A DNA stretch of 64,000 bases, taken from assembly GCF_050948175.1 (NCBI RefSeq), contig NW_027490180.1, forward strand, positions 310,001-374,000. The letters are read 5' to 3'. Position 1 is the first letter of the stretch, and each line of letters opens with the position of its first letter. The DNA is from Xylocopa sonorina. Its lineage: Eukaryota > Arthropoda > Insecta > Hymenoptera > Apidae. Under the pieces are notes generated by a model. That model was not told the DNA's origin. It searched no databases and worked only from the letters and a program-made list of their open reading frames with translations. Below are positions 25,542-41,800 of the stretch, one piece after another. The position numbers and the translations under genes were made by a program.

Positions 25542-27834
25542 CTAGCAAGGAAGTGTCGCATTTTCATTCATTTCATGTGTATGCGAGGTATACATGACAC
25601 TTCGCAGTGAATATTATATATTATCATGAAACATAGAAATGAGAAGCGATATGGCGATTTAAGAAGTATTAGATACCTATTGCTTCGATACGTAGACATC
25701 TGCAAACGCTATTTCCTAGCAAGGAAGTGTCGCATTTACATCCATTTTAAGTGTATGCGAGGTATACATGGCACTTCGCAGTGAATATTATATATTATCA
25801 TGAAACATAGAAATGCGAAGCTATATCGCGATTTTAGAAGCATTATATCCGTATTGCTTCGATACGTAGACAACTGCAAACGCTACTTCCTAGCAAGGAA
25901 GTGTCGCATTTAAATTCTTTTGAAAGGAATACGAGGTATACATGACACTTCGCAATGGTTATTATATCTTATCATGAAACGTAGATATTCCATGCGATAT
26001 GACGATTTAAGGAGCATTAGAAAACTATTGCTTCGATACGTAGACATCTGCAAACGCTATTTCCAAGCAAGGAAGTGTCGCATTTACATTATTTTGAAGT
26101 AAATACGAGGTATTCATAACACTGCACAATGAATATTATATCTTATCGTGAAACATAGAAATGAGATGCGATATCGCGATATTTGAAGCATTAGAACTCT
26201 ATTGCTTCGATACGTAGATATCTGCCAACACTATTTCCTAGCAAGGAACTGTCGCATTCACATCCATTTGAAGTGTATGCGAGGTATACATGACACTTCG
26301 CAATGAATATTATATATTATCATGAAACACAGATATCAGATGCTATATCGCGAATTAGCAAGCTTTAGAATTCCATTGCTTCGATACGGGGACATCTGCA
26401 AACGCTGTTTCCTAGCAAGGAAATGTCGCATTTTCGTTCATTTGAAGTGTATGCGAGGTATACATGACACTTCGCAGTGAATATTATATATTATCATGAA
26501 ACATAGAAATGCGAAGCTATATCGCGATTTTAGAAGCATTAGATCCGTATTGCTTCGATACGTAGACAACTGCAAACGCTACTTCCTAGCAAGGAAGTGT
26601 CGCATTTAAATTCTTTCGAAAGGAATACGAGGTATACATGACACTTCGCAATGGTTATTATATCTTATCATGAAACGTAGATATTCCATGCGATATGACG
26701 ATTTAAGGAGCATTAGAAGACTATTGCTTCGATACGTAGACATCTGCAAACGCTATTTCCAAGCAAGGAAGTGTCGCATTTTCATTCATTTCATGTGTAT
26801 GCGAGGTATACATGACACTTCGCAGTGAATATTATATATTATCATGAAACATAGAAATGAGAAGCGATATGGCGATTTAAGAAGTATTAGATACCTATTG
26901 CTTCGATACGTAGACATCTGCAAACGCTATTTCCTAGCAAGGAAGTGTCGCATTTACATCCATTTTAAGTGTATGCGAGGTATACATGGCACTTCGCAGT
27001 GAATATTATATATTATCATGAAACATAGAAATGCGAAGCTATATCGCGATTTTAGAAGCATTATATCCGTATTGCTTCGATACGTAGACAACTGCAAACG
27101 CTACTTCCTAGCAAGGAAGTGTCGCATTTAAATTCTTTTGAAAGGAATACGAGGTATACATGACACTTCGCAATGGTTATTATATCTTATCATGAAACGT
27201 AGATATTCCATGCGATATGACGATTTAAGGAGCATTAGAAAACTATTGCTTCGATACGTAGACATCTGCAAACGCTATTTCCAAGCAAGGAAGTGTCGCA
27301 ATTACATTATTTTGAAGTAAATACGAGGTATTCATAACACTGCACAATGAATATTATATCTTATCGTGAAACATAGAAATGAGATGCGATATCGCGATAT
27401 TTGAAGCATTAGAACTCTATTGCTTCGATACGTAGATATCTGCCAACACTATTTCCTAGCAAGGAACTGTCGCATTCACATCCATTTGAAGTGTATGCGA
27501 GGTATACATGACACTTCGCAATGAATATTATATATTATCATGAAACACAGATATCAGATGCTATATCGCGAATTAGCAAGCTTTAGAATTCCATTGCTTC
27601 GATACGGGGACATCTGCAAACGCTGTTTCCTAGCAAGGAAGTGTCGCATTTTCGTTCATTTGAAGTGTATGCGAGGTATACATGACACTTCGCAGTGAAT
27701 ATTATATATTATCATGAAACATAGAAATGCGAAGCTATATCGCGATTTTAGAAGCATTAGATCCGTATTGCTTCGATACGTAGACAACTGCAAACGCTAC
27801 TTCCTAGCAAGGAAGTGTCGCATTTAAATTCTTT
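25542..27834 (-). repeat. Higher-order repeat: 7-monomer unit of 1218 bp, about 1.9 copies
   Basis: TTCATTCATTTCATGTG at 25563 recurs at 26781, an offset of 1218 (7 x 174). The 60-codon frames at 25920-26102 and 27138-27320 differ at one residue. Shared oddities such as CTATATCGCGATTTTAG and the GATATTCCATGCGATATGACG monomer confirm a block duplication. The second copy ends near 27834. A shorter internal duplication is also present. Confidence 0.88.
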
Positions 27835-30800
27835 TGAGATGAATACAAGGTATACATAACACTGCACAATGAATATTATATCTTATCATGAAACATAGAA
27901 ATGAGATGCGATATCGCGATATAAGAATCATTAGAACTCTATTGCTTCGATACGTAGTCATCTGCAAACGCTATTTACTAGCAAGGAAGAGTCGCGTTTA
28001 CATTCTTTTGAAAGGAATACGAGGTATACATGACACTTCGCAATGAATATTATATCTTATCATGAAACATAGAAATGAGAAACGATATCGCGATTTGAGA
28101 AGCATTAGAGCACTAATGCTACAATACGTAGGCATCTGCAAACGCTATTTCCTAGCAAGGAATTGTGGCATTCACATTCTTTCGAAGTGAATATGAGGTG
28201 TACATAACACTGCACATTAAATATTATATCTTATCATGAAACATAGAAATGAGAAACGACATCGCGTTTTGAGAAGCTTTAGAGCATTAATGCTGCGATA
28301 CGTAGACATCTGCAAACGCTATTTCCTATCAAGGAAGTGTCGCATTTACATTCTTTTGAAGTGAATACGAGGTATACATAACACTTCGCAATGAATATTA
28401 TATCTTATCATGAAACATAGAAATGAGAAGCGATATGGCGTTTTACGAAGCATTAGATCCCTATTGCTTCGATACGTAGACATCTGCAAACGCTATTTCC
28501 TAGCAAGGAAGTGTCAGGGCATATACATTCTTTTGAGGTGAATACGAGGTATACGTAACACTGCACAATGAATATTATATTTTATCATGAAACATTTAAA
28601 TGAGATGCGAAATCGCGATTTCAGAAGCATTAGAACTCTATTGCTTCGATACGTAAACATCTGCAAGCGCTACATCCTAGCAAGGAAGTGTCGCATTTAC
28701 ATTCTTTTGAAAGGAATACGAGGAATACATGACACTTCGCAATGAATATTATATCTTATCATGAAACATAGAAATGAGGTGCGATATGACGATTTAAGAA
28801 GCATTGGAACTCTATTGCTTCGATACACATACATCTGCAAATGCTATTTCCTAGCAAGGAAGTGTCGCATTTACATTCTTTTGAGGTGAATACGAGGTAT
28901 ACATAACACTGCACAATGAATATTATATCTTATCATGAAACATAGAAATGCGATGCGATATCGCGATATAAGAATCATTAGAACTCTATTGCTTCGATAC
29001 GAAGTCATCTGCAAACGCTATTTACTAGCAAGGAAGAGTCGCATTTACATTCATTTGACGTGTTTACGAGGTATACATGACACTAAGCAATGAATATTAT
29101 ATATTACCATGAAACATAGAAATGAGAAACGATATCGCGTTTTGAGAAGCATTAGAACTCTATTGCTTCGATACGTACACATCTGCGAACGCTATTTCCT
29201 AGCAAGGAATTGTGGCATTCACTTTCCTTTGAAGTGAATACTAGGAGTACATAACACTGCACATTATATATTATATCTTATCATGAAACATAGAAATGAG
29301 AAACGATATCGCGTTGTAAGAAGCTTTAGAACTCTATTGCTACGATACATAGGCATCTGCAAACGCTATTTCCTAGCAAGGAATAGTCGCATTTACATTC
29401 TTTTGAAGTGAATGCGAGGTATACATGACACTTCGCAATGAATATTATATCATATCATGAATCATAGAAGTGAGATGCGATATCGCGTCTTAAGAAGCAT
29501 TAGAACTCTATTGCCTCGACGCGTAGACATCTGCAGACGCTGTTTCCTAGCATGGATGTGTCGCATCCTCATTCTTTTGTAGCGAATGGGAGGTATACAT
29601 GACACTTCGCAATGAATATTATATCTTATCATGAAACATAGAAGAGAGATGCGATATCGCGTTTTAAGAAGCATTAGAACTCTATGGCATCGATGCGGAG
29701 ACATCAGAAAACGCTATTTCCTAGCATGGAAGTGTCGCACTTACATTCTTTTGAAGTGAATACGAGCTATACATGACACTTCGCAATGAATATTATATCC
29801 TATCATGAAGCATAGAAATGAGATGCGATATCGCGTTTTGAGAAGCATTAGAACACTATTGCTACGAAACCTAGACATCTGCAAGCGCTATTTCCTAGCA
29901 AGGAAGATTCGCATTTACATTCTTTTGAAGTGAATACGAGGCATACATGACACTTCGCAATGAATATTATATCTTATCGTGAAGCATAGAAATGAGATGC
30001 GATATGGCGTTCTGAGAAGCATTAGAACTCCATTGCTCCGATACGTAGATATCTGCAAACGCTATTTCCTAGCAAGGAAGATTCGCATTTGCATTCTTTT
30101 GAAGTGAATACGAGGTACACATGACACTTCACAATGAACATTATATCTTATCATGTAACATATAAGTCAGATGCGATATCGCGTCTTAAGAAGCATTAGA
30201 ACCCTATTGCCTCGATGTGGAGATATCTGCAAACGCTATTTCCTAGCAAGCAATAGTCGCATTTACATTCTTTTGAATTGAATTCGAGGTTTACATGACA
30301 CTTCGGAATGAATATTGTAACTTATCACGAAACATAGAAATGAGATGCGATATCGCGATCTAAGCAGCATTAGAACTCTATTGCTACGATCCTTAGGCAT
30401 CTGCAAACGCTATTTCCTAGCAACGAATAGTCGCACTTACATTCTTTTGAAGTGAATACGAGGTATACAGGACACTTCGCAATGAATATAATATCTTATC
30501 ATGAATCATAGAAGTGAGATGCGATATCGCGTTTTAAGAAGCATTAGATACTTATTGCCTCGACGCGTAGACATCTGCAGACGCTGTTTCCTAGCATGGA
30601 TGTGTCGCAATTACATTCTTTTGAAGTGAATACGAGGTATACATGACACTTCGCAATGAATATTATATCTTATCATGAAACATAGAAGAGAGATGCGATA
30701 TCACGATCTAAGAAGCACTAGAACTCTATTGCCTCGACGCGTAGACATCTACAGACGTTATTTCCTAGCATGGAAATGTCACATTTAGATTCCTTTGAAG

Positions 30801-31949
30801 TGAATTCGAGGTATACATGACACCTCGCAGTGAATATTATATCTTATCACGAAACATAGAAATGAGATGCGATATCGCGATATAAGTAGCATTAGAACTC
30901 TATTGCTACGATACGTAGACATCTGAATACGCTATTTCCTAGCAAGGAAGATTCGCATTTACATTCTTTTGAAGTGAATAGGAGGTATACATGACACTTC
31001 GCAATGAATATTATATCATTTCATGAATCGTAGAAGTGAGATGCGATATCGCGTTTTAAGAAGCATTAGAACCTTATTGCCTCGACGCGTAGACATCTGC
31101 AGACGCTATTTGCTAGCATGGAAGTGTCGCATTTACATTCTTTTGAAGTGAATACGAGGTATTCATGACACTTCGCAATGAATATTATATCTTATCATGA
31201 AGCATAGAAATGAGATGCGATATCGCGTTTTGAGAAGCATTAGAACTCTATTGCTACGAAACGTAGATATCTGAATACGCCATTTCCTAGCAAGGAAGTG
31301 TCGCATTTACATTCGTTTGGAGAGAATACGAGGTATATATGACACTTCGCAATGAATATTGTATCTTATCATGAGACATAGGAGAGAGATGCGATATCGC
31401 GTTTTAAGAAGCATTAGAACTCTATTGCTACGATACGTAGACATCTGCAAAAGCTATTTCCTAGCAAGCAATAGTCGCATTTATATTCTTTCGAAGTGAA
31501 TTCGAGGTGTACATGACACTTCACAATGAATATTATATCTTATCACGAAACATACAAATGAGATGCGATATCGCGTTTTAAGAAGCATTAGAACTCTATG
31601 GCATCGATGCGTAGACATCAGCAAACGCTATTTCCTAGCACGGAAGTGTCGCACTTACATTCTTTTGAAGTGAGTACGAGTTGTACGTGATACCTCGCAG
31701 TGAATATTATATCTTGTCACGAAACATAGAAATGAGATGCGATATCGCGATTTAAGTAGCATTTGAACTTTATTGCTACGATACGTAGACATCTGAATAC
31801 GCTATTTCCTAGCAAGGAAGATTCGCATTTACATTCTTTTGAAGTGAATACGAGGTATACATGACACTTCACAATGAACATTATATCTTATCATGTAACA
31901 TATGAGTGAGATGCGATATCGCGTCTTAAGAATCATTAGAACCCTATTG

Positions 31950-33450
31950 CCTCCATGTGGAGATATCTGCAAACGCTATTTCCTAGCAAGCAATAGTCGC
32001 ATTTACATTCTTTTGAAATGAATTCGAGGTTTACATGACACTTCGGAATGAATATTGTAACTTATCACGAAACATAAAAATGAGATGCGATACCGCGATC
32101 TAAGAAGCATTATAACTCTATTGCTACGACACGTAGGCATCTGCAAACGCTATGATCTAGCAAGGAATAGTCGCATTTACATTCTTTTGATGTGAATACG
32201 AGGTATACATGTCACTTCGCAATGAATATTATATCTTATAATGAAACATAGAAATGAGATGCGATATCGCGTTTTAAGAAGCATTAGAACTCTATCGCCT
32301 CGATGCGTAGACATCTGCAGACGCTATTTCCTAGGAAGGAAGTGTCGCATTTACATTTGTTTGGAGTGAATAGGAGGTATGCATGACACTCCGCAATGAA
32401 TATTATATCTTATCACCAAAAATTTAAATGAGATGCGATATCGCGATTTAAGTAGCATTAGAACTCTATTGCTACGATACGTAGACATCTGCAGACGCTA
32501 TTTCCTAGCAAGGAAATGTCGCATTTACATTCGTTTGGAGTGAATACGAGGTATACATGACGCTTCGCCATCAATATTATATCTTACCATGAATCATAGA
32601 AATGAGATGCGATACCGCGTTTTGAGAAACATTAGAAATCTATTGCTACGAAACGAAGGCATCTGCAGACGTTATTTCCCAGCAAGGAATAGTCGCATTT
32701 ACATTCTTTTGAAGGGAATACGAGGATACATGACTCTTCGCAATGAATATTATATTTTATCATGAAACTTAGAAGTGAGATGCGATATCGCATTTAAGAA
32801 GCATTAGAACTCTATTGCCTCGATGCGTTGGCATCTGCAGACGCTATTTACCAGCAAGGTAGTGTCGCATTTACATTCGTTTGGAGTGAATAGGAGGTAT
32901 ACATGACAGTCCGCAATGAATATTACATCTTATCACGAAACGTAGAAATGAGATGCGATATCGCGATCTAAAAAGCATTAGAATTCTATTGCTACGAAAC
33001 GTAGGCATCTGCAGACGTTATTTCCTAGCAAGGAATAGTCGCATATACATTCTGTTGAAGTGAATGCGAGGTAAACATGACTTTTCGCAATGAATATTAT
33101 ATCTTATCATGAAACATAGAAGTGAGATGCGATATCGCATTTAAGAAGCATTAGAACTCTATTGCGTCGATAGGTAGACATCTGAATACGCTATTGCCTA
33201 GCAAGGAATAGTCGCATTTACATTCTTTTGAAGTGAATACGAGGTATACATGACAATTCGCAATGAATATTGTAACTTATCACGAAACATAAGAATGAGA
33301 TGCGATACCGCGATCTAAGAAGCATTATAACTCTATTGCTACGATACGTAGGCATCTGCAAACGCTATGATCTAGCAAGGAATAGTCGCATTTACATTCT
33401 TTTGATGTGAATACGAGGTATACATGTCACTTCGCAATGAATATTATATC
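31950..33450 (-). repeat. Higher-order repeat with 1215-bp offset (7 monomers)
   Basis: The unusual motif TATGATCTAGCAAGG occurs at 32151 and 33366, 1215 bp apart (7 x 174 minus 3). It is followed in both places by the same TTTTGATGTGAATACG and TATCGCCTCGATGCG monomers. The limits are approximate. Confidence 0.7.
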
Positions 33451-34849
33451 TTATAATGAAACATAGAAATGAGATGCGATATCGCGTTTTAAGAAGCATT
33501 AGAACTCTATCGCCTCGATGCGTAGACATCTGCAGACGCTATTTCCTAGGAAGGAAGTGTCGCATTTACATTTGTTTGGAGTGAATAGGAGGTATACATG
33601 ACGCTTCGCCATCAATATTATATCTTATCATGAATCATAGAAATGAGATGCGATACCGCGTTTTGAGAAACATTAGAAATCTATTGCTACGATACGTAGA
33701 CATCTGCAAACGCTATTTCCTAGGATGGAAGTGTCGCATTTACATTCTTTTGAAGTGAATTCGAGGTATACATGACACTTCACAATGAATATTATATCTT
33801 ATCATGTAACATAGAAGTGTGATGCGATATCGCGTTTTAAGAAGCATTAGAACCCTATTGCCTCGATGCGGAGATATCTGCAAACGCTATTTCCTAGCAT
33901 GGAAGTGTCGCATTTACATTCTTTTGAAGTGAATTCGAAGTAAACATGATAGTTAGGAATGAATATTCTAACTTATCACGAAACATAGAAATGAGATGCG
34001 ATATCGCGATCTAAAAAGCATTAGAACTCTATTTCTACGAAACGTAGGCATCTGCAGACGTTATTTCCCAGCAAGGAATAGTCGCATTTACATTCTTTTG
34101 AAGTGAATACGAAGATACATGACACTTCGCAATGACTATTATATTTTATTATGAAACTTAGAAGTGAGATGCGATATCGCATTTAAGAAGCATTAGAACT
34201 CTATTGCCTCCATGCGTTGGCATCTGCAGACGCTATTTCCCAGCAAGGAAGTGTCGCATTTACATTCGTTTGGAGTGAATAGGAGGTATACATGACAGTC
34301 CGCAATGAATATTACATTTTATCACGAAACATAGAAATGAGATGCGATACCGCCATCTAAAAAGCATTAGAATTCTATTGCTACGACACGTAGGCATCTG
34401 CAGACGTTATTTCCTAGCAAGGAATAGTCGCATATACATTCTGTTGAAGTGAATGCGAGGTAAACATGACTTTTCGCAATGAATATTATATCTTATCATG
34501 AAACATAGAAGTGAAATGCGATATCGCATTTAAGAAGCATTAGAACTCTATTGCCTCGATGCGTAGACATCTGCAGACGCTATTTGCTAGCATCGAAGTG
34601 TCGCATTTACATTCTTTTGTAGTGAATACGAGGTATGCATGACACATCGGAATGAATATTAACACTTATCACGAAACATAGAAATGAGATGCGATATCGC
34701 GATCTAAGAAGCATTAGAACACTATTGCTACGATACGTAGGCATCTGCATACGCTATTTCCTAGCAGGGAAGATTCGCGTTTACATTCTTTTGAAGTGAA
34801 TACGAGGTGTACATGACACTTCGCGATGAGTATTATATCTTATCACGAA

Positions 34850-37375
34850 ACATATAAATGAGATGCGATATCGAGATTTAAGTAGCACTAGAAATCTATT
34901 GCTACGATACGTAGACATCTGAATACGCCATTTCATAGCAAGGAAGTGTCGCATTTACATTCGTTTGGAGAGAATACGAGGTATACATGACACTTCGCAA
35001 TGAATATTATATCTTATCACGAAACATAGAAATGAGATGCGATATCGCGATTTAAGTAGCATTAGAACTCTATTGCCACGATACGTAGACATCTGAATAC
35101 GCTATTTCCTAGCAAGGAAGTGTCGCATTTACATTCTTTTGAAGTGAATACGAGGTGTACATGACATCTCGCAGTGAATATTATATCTTATCACGAAACA
35201 TAGAAATGAGATGCGATATCGCGATTTAAGTAGCATTAGAACTCTATTGCTATGATACGTAGACATCTGAATACGCTATTTCCTAGCAGGGAAGATTCGC
35301 ATTTACATTCTTTTGAAGTGAATACGAGTTATACATGACACTTCACAATGAACATTATATCTTATCATGTAACATATATGTGAGATGCGATATCGCGTCT
35401 TAAGAGGCATTAGGACTCTATTGCCTCAATGCGGATATATCTGCAAGGGCTATTTCCTAGCATGGAAATGTCGCATTTACATTCTTTTGAAACGAATACG
35501 AGGTATACATGACACTTCGCAATGAATATTATATCTTATCATGAAGCATAGAAATGAGATGCGATATCGCGTTTTGAGAAGCATTAGATCACTATTGCTT
35601 CGAAACGTAGACATCTGCAAGCTCTATTTCCTAGCAAGGAAGATTCGCATTTACATTCTTTTGAAGTGAATACGAGGTATACATGACACATCGCAATGAA
35701 TATTATATCTTATCACGAAACAAAGAAATGAGATGCGATATCGCGATTTAAGTAACATTAGAACTCTATTGCTACGATACGTAGACATCTGAATACGCTA
35801 TTTCCTAACAAGGAAGTGTCGCATTTACATTCTTTTGAAGTGAGTACGAGTTGTACATGACACCTCGCAGTGAATATTATATCTTAAAACGAAACATATA
35901 AATGAGAGGCGATATCGCGATTTAAGTAGCATTAGAACTTTATTGCTACGATACGTAGACATCTGAATACGCTATTTCCTAGCAAGGAAGATTCGCATTT
36001 ACATTCTTTTGAAGTGAATACGAGGTATACATGACACTTCACAATGAATATTATATCTTATAATGAAACATAGAAATGAGATGCGATATCGCGATTTAAG
36101 TAGCATTAGAACTCTATTGCTACGATACGTAGACATCTGCAGACGCTATTTCCTAGCAAGGAAATGTCGCATTTACATTCGTTTGGAGTGAATACGAGGT
36201 ATACATGACGCTTCGCCATCAATATTATATCTTATCATGAATCATAGAAATGAGATGCGATACTGCGTTTTGAGAAACATTAGAAATCTATTGCTACGAT
36301 ACGTAGACATCTGCAAACGCTATTTCCTAGGATGGAAGTGTCGCATTTACATTCTTTTGAAGTGAATTCGAGGTATACATGACACTTCGCAATGAATATT
36401 ATATCTTATCATGTAGCATAGAAGTGAGATGCGATATCGCGTTTTAAGAAGCATTAGAACCCTATTGCCTCGATGCGGAGATATCTGCAAACGCTATTTC
36501 CTAGCATGGAAGTGTCGCATTCACATTCTTTTGAAGTGAATTCGAAGTATACATGATAGTTGGGAATGAATATTATAACTTATCACGAAACATAGAAATC
36601 TGATGCGATATCGCGATCTAAAAAGCATTAGAACTCTATTTCTACGAAACGAAGGCATCTGCAGAAGTTATTTCCCAGCAAGGAATAGTCGAATTTACAT
36701 TCTTTTGAAGTGAATACGAGGATACATGACTCTTCGCAATGAATATTATATTTTATCACGAAACTTAGAAGTGAGATGCGATATCGCATTTAAGAAGCAT
36801 TAGAACTCTATTGCCTCGATGCGTAGGCATCTGCAGACGCTATTTCCCAGCAAGGAAGTGTCGCATTTACATTCGTTTGGAGTGAATAGGAGGTATACAT
36901 GACAGTCCGCAATGAATATTATATCTTATCACGAAACATATAAATGAGATGCGATATCGAGATTTAAGTAGCACTAGAACTCTATTGCTACGATACGTAG
37001 ACATCTGAATACGCCATTTCCTAGCAAGGAAGTGTCGCATTTACATTCGTTTGGAGAGAATACGAGGTATACATGACACTTCGCAATGAATATTATATCT
37101 TATCACGAAACATAGAAATGAGATGCGATATCGCGATTTAAGTAGCATTAGAACTCTATTGCCACGATACGTAGACATCTGAATACGCTATTTCCTAGCA
37201 AGGAAGTGTCGCATTTACATTCTTTTGAAGTGAATACGAGGTGTACATGACATCTCGCAGTGAATATTATATCTTATCACGAAACATAGAAATGAGATGC
37301 GATATCGCGATTTAAGTAGCATTAGAACTTTATTGCTACGATACGTAGACATCTGAATACGCTATTTCCTAGCAA
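34850..37375 (-). repeat. Duplication with 2086-bp offset (12 monomers)
   Basis: TCGAGATTTAAGTAGCACTAG occurs at 34871 and 36957, an offset of 2086 (12 x 174 minus 2). Similarity continues for roughly 440 bp on each side. This overlaps the larger 3822-bp unit and shows that block duplications of different sizes were layered. Confidence 0.65.
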
Positions 37376-38837
37376 GGAAGATTCGCATTTACATTCTTTT
37401 GAAGTGAATACGAGGTATACATGACACATCGCAATGAATATTATATCTTATCACGAAACAAAGAAATGAGATGCGATATCGCGATTTAAGTAGCATTAGA
37501 ACTCTATTGCTACGATACGTAGACATCTGAATACGCTATTTCCTAACAAGGAAGTGTCGCATTTACATTCTTTTGAAGTGAGTACGAGTTGTACATGACA
37601 CCTCGCAGTGAATATTATATCTTATCACGAAACATAGAAATGAGATGCGATATCGCGATTTAAGTAGCATTAGAACTTTATTGCTACGATACTTAGACAT
37701 CTGAATACGCTATTTCCTAGCAAGGAAGATTCGCATTTACATTCTTTTGAAGTGAATACGAGGTATACATGACACTTCACAATGAATATCATATCTTATA
37801 ATGAAACATAGAAATGAGATGCGATATCGCGTTTTAAGAAGCATTAGAACTCTATCGCCTCGATGCGTAGACATCTGCAGACGCTATATCCTAGCAAGGA
37901 AGTGTCGCATTTACATTTGTTTGGAGTGAATAGGAGGTGTGCATTACACTTCGCAATGAATATTATATCTTATCACCACACATTTAAATGAGATGCGATA
38001 TCGCGATTTAAGTAGCATTAGAACTCTATTGCTACGATACGTAGACATCTGCAGACGCTATTTCCTAGCAAGGAAATGTCGCATTTACATTCGTTTGGCG
38101 TGAATACGAGGTATACATGACGCTTCGCCATCAATATTATATCTTATCATGAATCATAGAAATGAGATGCGATACCGCGTTTTGAGAAACATTAGAAATC
38201 TATTGCTACGATACGTAGACATCTGCAAACGCTATTTCCTAGGATGGAAGTGTCGCATTTACATTCTTTTGAAGTGAATTCGAGGTATACATGACACTTC
38301 GCAATGAATATTATATCTTATCATGTAGCATAGAAGTGAGATGCGATATCGCGTTTTAAGAAGCATTAGAACCCTATTGCCTCGATGCGGAGATATCTGC
38401 AAACGCTATTTCCTAGCATGGAAGTGTCGCATTCACATTCTTTTGAAGTGAATTCGAAGTATACATGATAGTTGGGAATGAATATTATAACTTATCACGA
38501 AACATAGAAATGAGATGCGATATCGCGATCTAAAAAGCATTAGAACTCTATTTCTACGAAACGAAGGCATCTGCAGAAGTTATTTCCCAGCAAGGAATAG
38601 TCGAATTTACATTCTTTTGAAGTGAATACGAGGATACATGACTCTTCGCAATGAATATTATATTTTATCACGAAACTTAGAAGTGAGATGCGATATCGCA
38701 TTTAAGAAGCATTAGAACTCTATTGCCTCGATGCGTAGGCATCTGCAGACGCTATTTCCCAGCAAGGAAGTGTCGCATTTACATTCGTTTGGAGTGAATA
38801 GGAGGTATACATGACAGTCCGCAATGAATATTACATC
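36075..38837 (-). repeat. Duplication with 1912-bp offset (11 monomers)
   Basis: CGAAACTTAG at 36759 and 38671, ATGTAGCATAG at 36411 and 38323, and the CTTCGCCATCAATATT monomer at about 36209 and 38121 are all 1912 bp apart. About 850 bp is shared. It nests inside the 22-monomer block, which is therefore partly an 11 + 11 structure. Confidence 0.75.
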
Positions 38838-41800
38838 TTATCACGAAACATTGAAATGAGATGCGATATCGCGATCTAAAAAGCATTAGAATTCTATTGC
38901 TACGAAACGTAGGCATCTGCAGACGTTATTTCCTAGCAAGGAATAGTCGCATATACATTCTGTTGAAGTGAATGCGAGGTAAACATGACTTTTCGCAATG
39001 AATATTATATCTTATCATGAAACATAGAAGTGAGATGCGATATCGCATTTAGGAAGCATTAGAACTCTATTGCGTCGATACGTAAACATCTGAATACGCT
39101 ATTTCCTAGCAAGGAATAGTCGCATTTACATTCTTTTGAAGTGAATACGAGGTATACATGACACTTCGCAATGAACATTATATCTTATCTCCAAACATTT
39201 AAATGAGATGCGATATCGCGATTTAAGTAGCATTAGAACTCTATTGCTACGATACGTAGACATCTGAATATGCTACGTCCTAGCAAGGAAATGTCGCATT
39301 TACATTCTCTTGAAGTGAATTCGAGGTACACATGACACTTCGGAATGAATATTATAACTTATCACGAAACATAGAAATGAGATGCGATATCGCGATCTAA
39401 AAAGCATTAGAATTCTATTTCTACGAAACGTAGGCATCTGCAGACGTTATTTCCTAGCAAGGATTAGTCGCATTTACATTCTTTTGAAGTGAATACGAGG
39501 TATACATGACTCTTCGCAATGAATATTATATCTTATCATGAAACATAGAAGTGAAATGCGATATCGCATTTAAGAAGCATTAGAACTCCATTGCCTCGAT
39601 GCGTAGACATCTGCAGACGCTATTTCCTAGCATCGAAGTGTCGCACTTACATTCTTTTGAAGTGAATACGAGGTATACATGACATTTCGCAACGAATATT
39701 ATATCTTATCACGAAACATAGGAATGAGATGCGATATCGCGATTTAAGTAGCATTAGAACTCTATTGCTACGATACGTAGACATCTGAATACGTTATTTC
39801 CTCGCAAGGAAGTGTCGCATTTACATTCGTTTGGAGTGAATACGAGGTATACATGACGCTTCGCAATCAATATTATATCTTATCATGAAACATAGAAGAG
39901 AGATGCAATATCGCGTTCTAAGAAGCATTAGAACTCTATGGCCTCGATGCGGAGACATCTGCAGACGCTATTTCCTAGCATCGAAGTGTCGCATTTACAC
40001 ACTTTTGAAGTGAATACGAGGTATACATGACATTTCGCAATGAATATTATATCTTATCACGAAACATAGGAATGAGATGCGATATCGCGATTTAAGTAGC
40101 ATCAGAACACTATTGCTACGACACGCAGACATCTGCAAACGCTATTTCCTAGGATGGAAGTGTCGCATTTACATTCTCCTAAAGTGAATTCGAGGTACAC
40201 ATGACACTTCGGAATGAATATTATAACTTATCACGAAACATAGAAATGAGATGCGATATTGCGATTTAAGTAGCATTAGAAATCTATTGCTACCATACGT
40301 AGACATCTGTGTACGCTATTTTCTAGCAACGAAATGTCGCATTTACATTCGTTTGGAGTGAATACGAGGAATACATGACGCTTCGCAATCAATATTATAT
40401 CTTTACATGATGCATAGAAATGAGATGCGATATCGCGTTTTGAGAAGCATTAGAACTCTATTGCTACGATACATAGACATCTGCAAACGCTATTTCCCAG
40501 CAAGGAATAGTCGAATTTACATTCTTTTGAAGTGAATACGAGGATACATGACTCTTCGCAATGAATATTATATTTTATCACGAAACTTAGAAGTGAGATG
40601 CGATATCGCATTTAAGAAGCATTAGAACTCTATTGCCTCGATGCGTAGGCATCTGCAGACGCTATTTCCCAGCAAGGAAGTGTCGCATTTACATTCGTTT
40701 GGAGTGAATAGGAGGTATACATGACAGTCCGCAATGAATATTATATCTTATCACGAAACATATAAATGAGATGCGATATCGAGATTTAAGTAGCACTAGA
40801 ACTCTATTGCTACGATACGTAGACATCTGAATACGCCATTTCCTAGCAAGGAAGTGTCGCATTTACATTCGTTTGGAGAGAATACGAGGTATACATGACA
40901 CTTCGCAATGAATATTATATCTTATCACGAAACATAGAAATGAGATGCGATATCGCGATTTAAGTAGCATTAGAACTCTATTGCCACGATACGTAGACAT
41001 CTGAATACGCTATTTCCTAGCAAGGAAGTGTCGCATTTACATTCTTTTGAAGTGAATACGAGGTGTACATGACATCTCGCAGTGAATATTATATCTTATC
41101 ACGAAACATAGAAATGAGATGCGATATCGCGATTTAAGTAGCATTAGAACTTTATTGCTACGATACGTAGACATCTGAATACGCTATTTCCTAGCAAGGA
41201 AGATTCGCATTTACATTCTTTTGAAGTGAATACGAGGTATACATGACACATCGCAATGAATATTATATCTTATCACGAAACAAAGAAATGAGATGCGATA
41301 TCGCGATTTAAGTAGCATTAGAACTCTATTGCTACGATACGTAGACATCTGAATACGCTATTTCCTAACAAGGAAGTGTCGCATTTACATTCTTTTGAAG
41401 TGAGTACGAGTTGTACATGACACCTCGCAGTGAATATTATATCTTATCACGAAACATAGAAATGAGATGCGATATCGCGATTTAAGTAGCATTAGAACTT
41501 TATTGCTACGATACGTAGACATCTGAATACGCTATTTCCTAGCAAGGAAGATTCGCATTTACATTCTTTTGAAGTGAATACGAGGTATACATGACACTTC
41601 ACAATGAATATCATATCTTATAATGAAACATAGAAATGAGATGCGATATCGCGTTTTAAGAAGCATTAGAACTCTATCGCCTCGATGCGTAGACATCTGC
41701 AGACGCTATTTCCTAGCAAGGAAGTGTCGCATTTACATTTGTTTGGAGTGAATAGGAGGTGTGCATTACACTTCGCAATGAATATTATATCTTATCACCA

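Noticed and set aside
20633..31000. Family of small genes encoding similar 60-100 residue peptides
   Set aside because: All of these frames are in-phase translations of the 174-bp satellite on either strand. Start and stop positions follow monomer variants and there is no independent coding signal.
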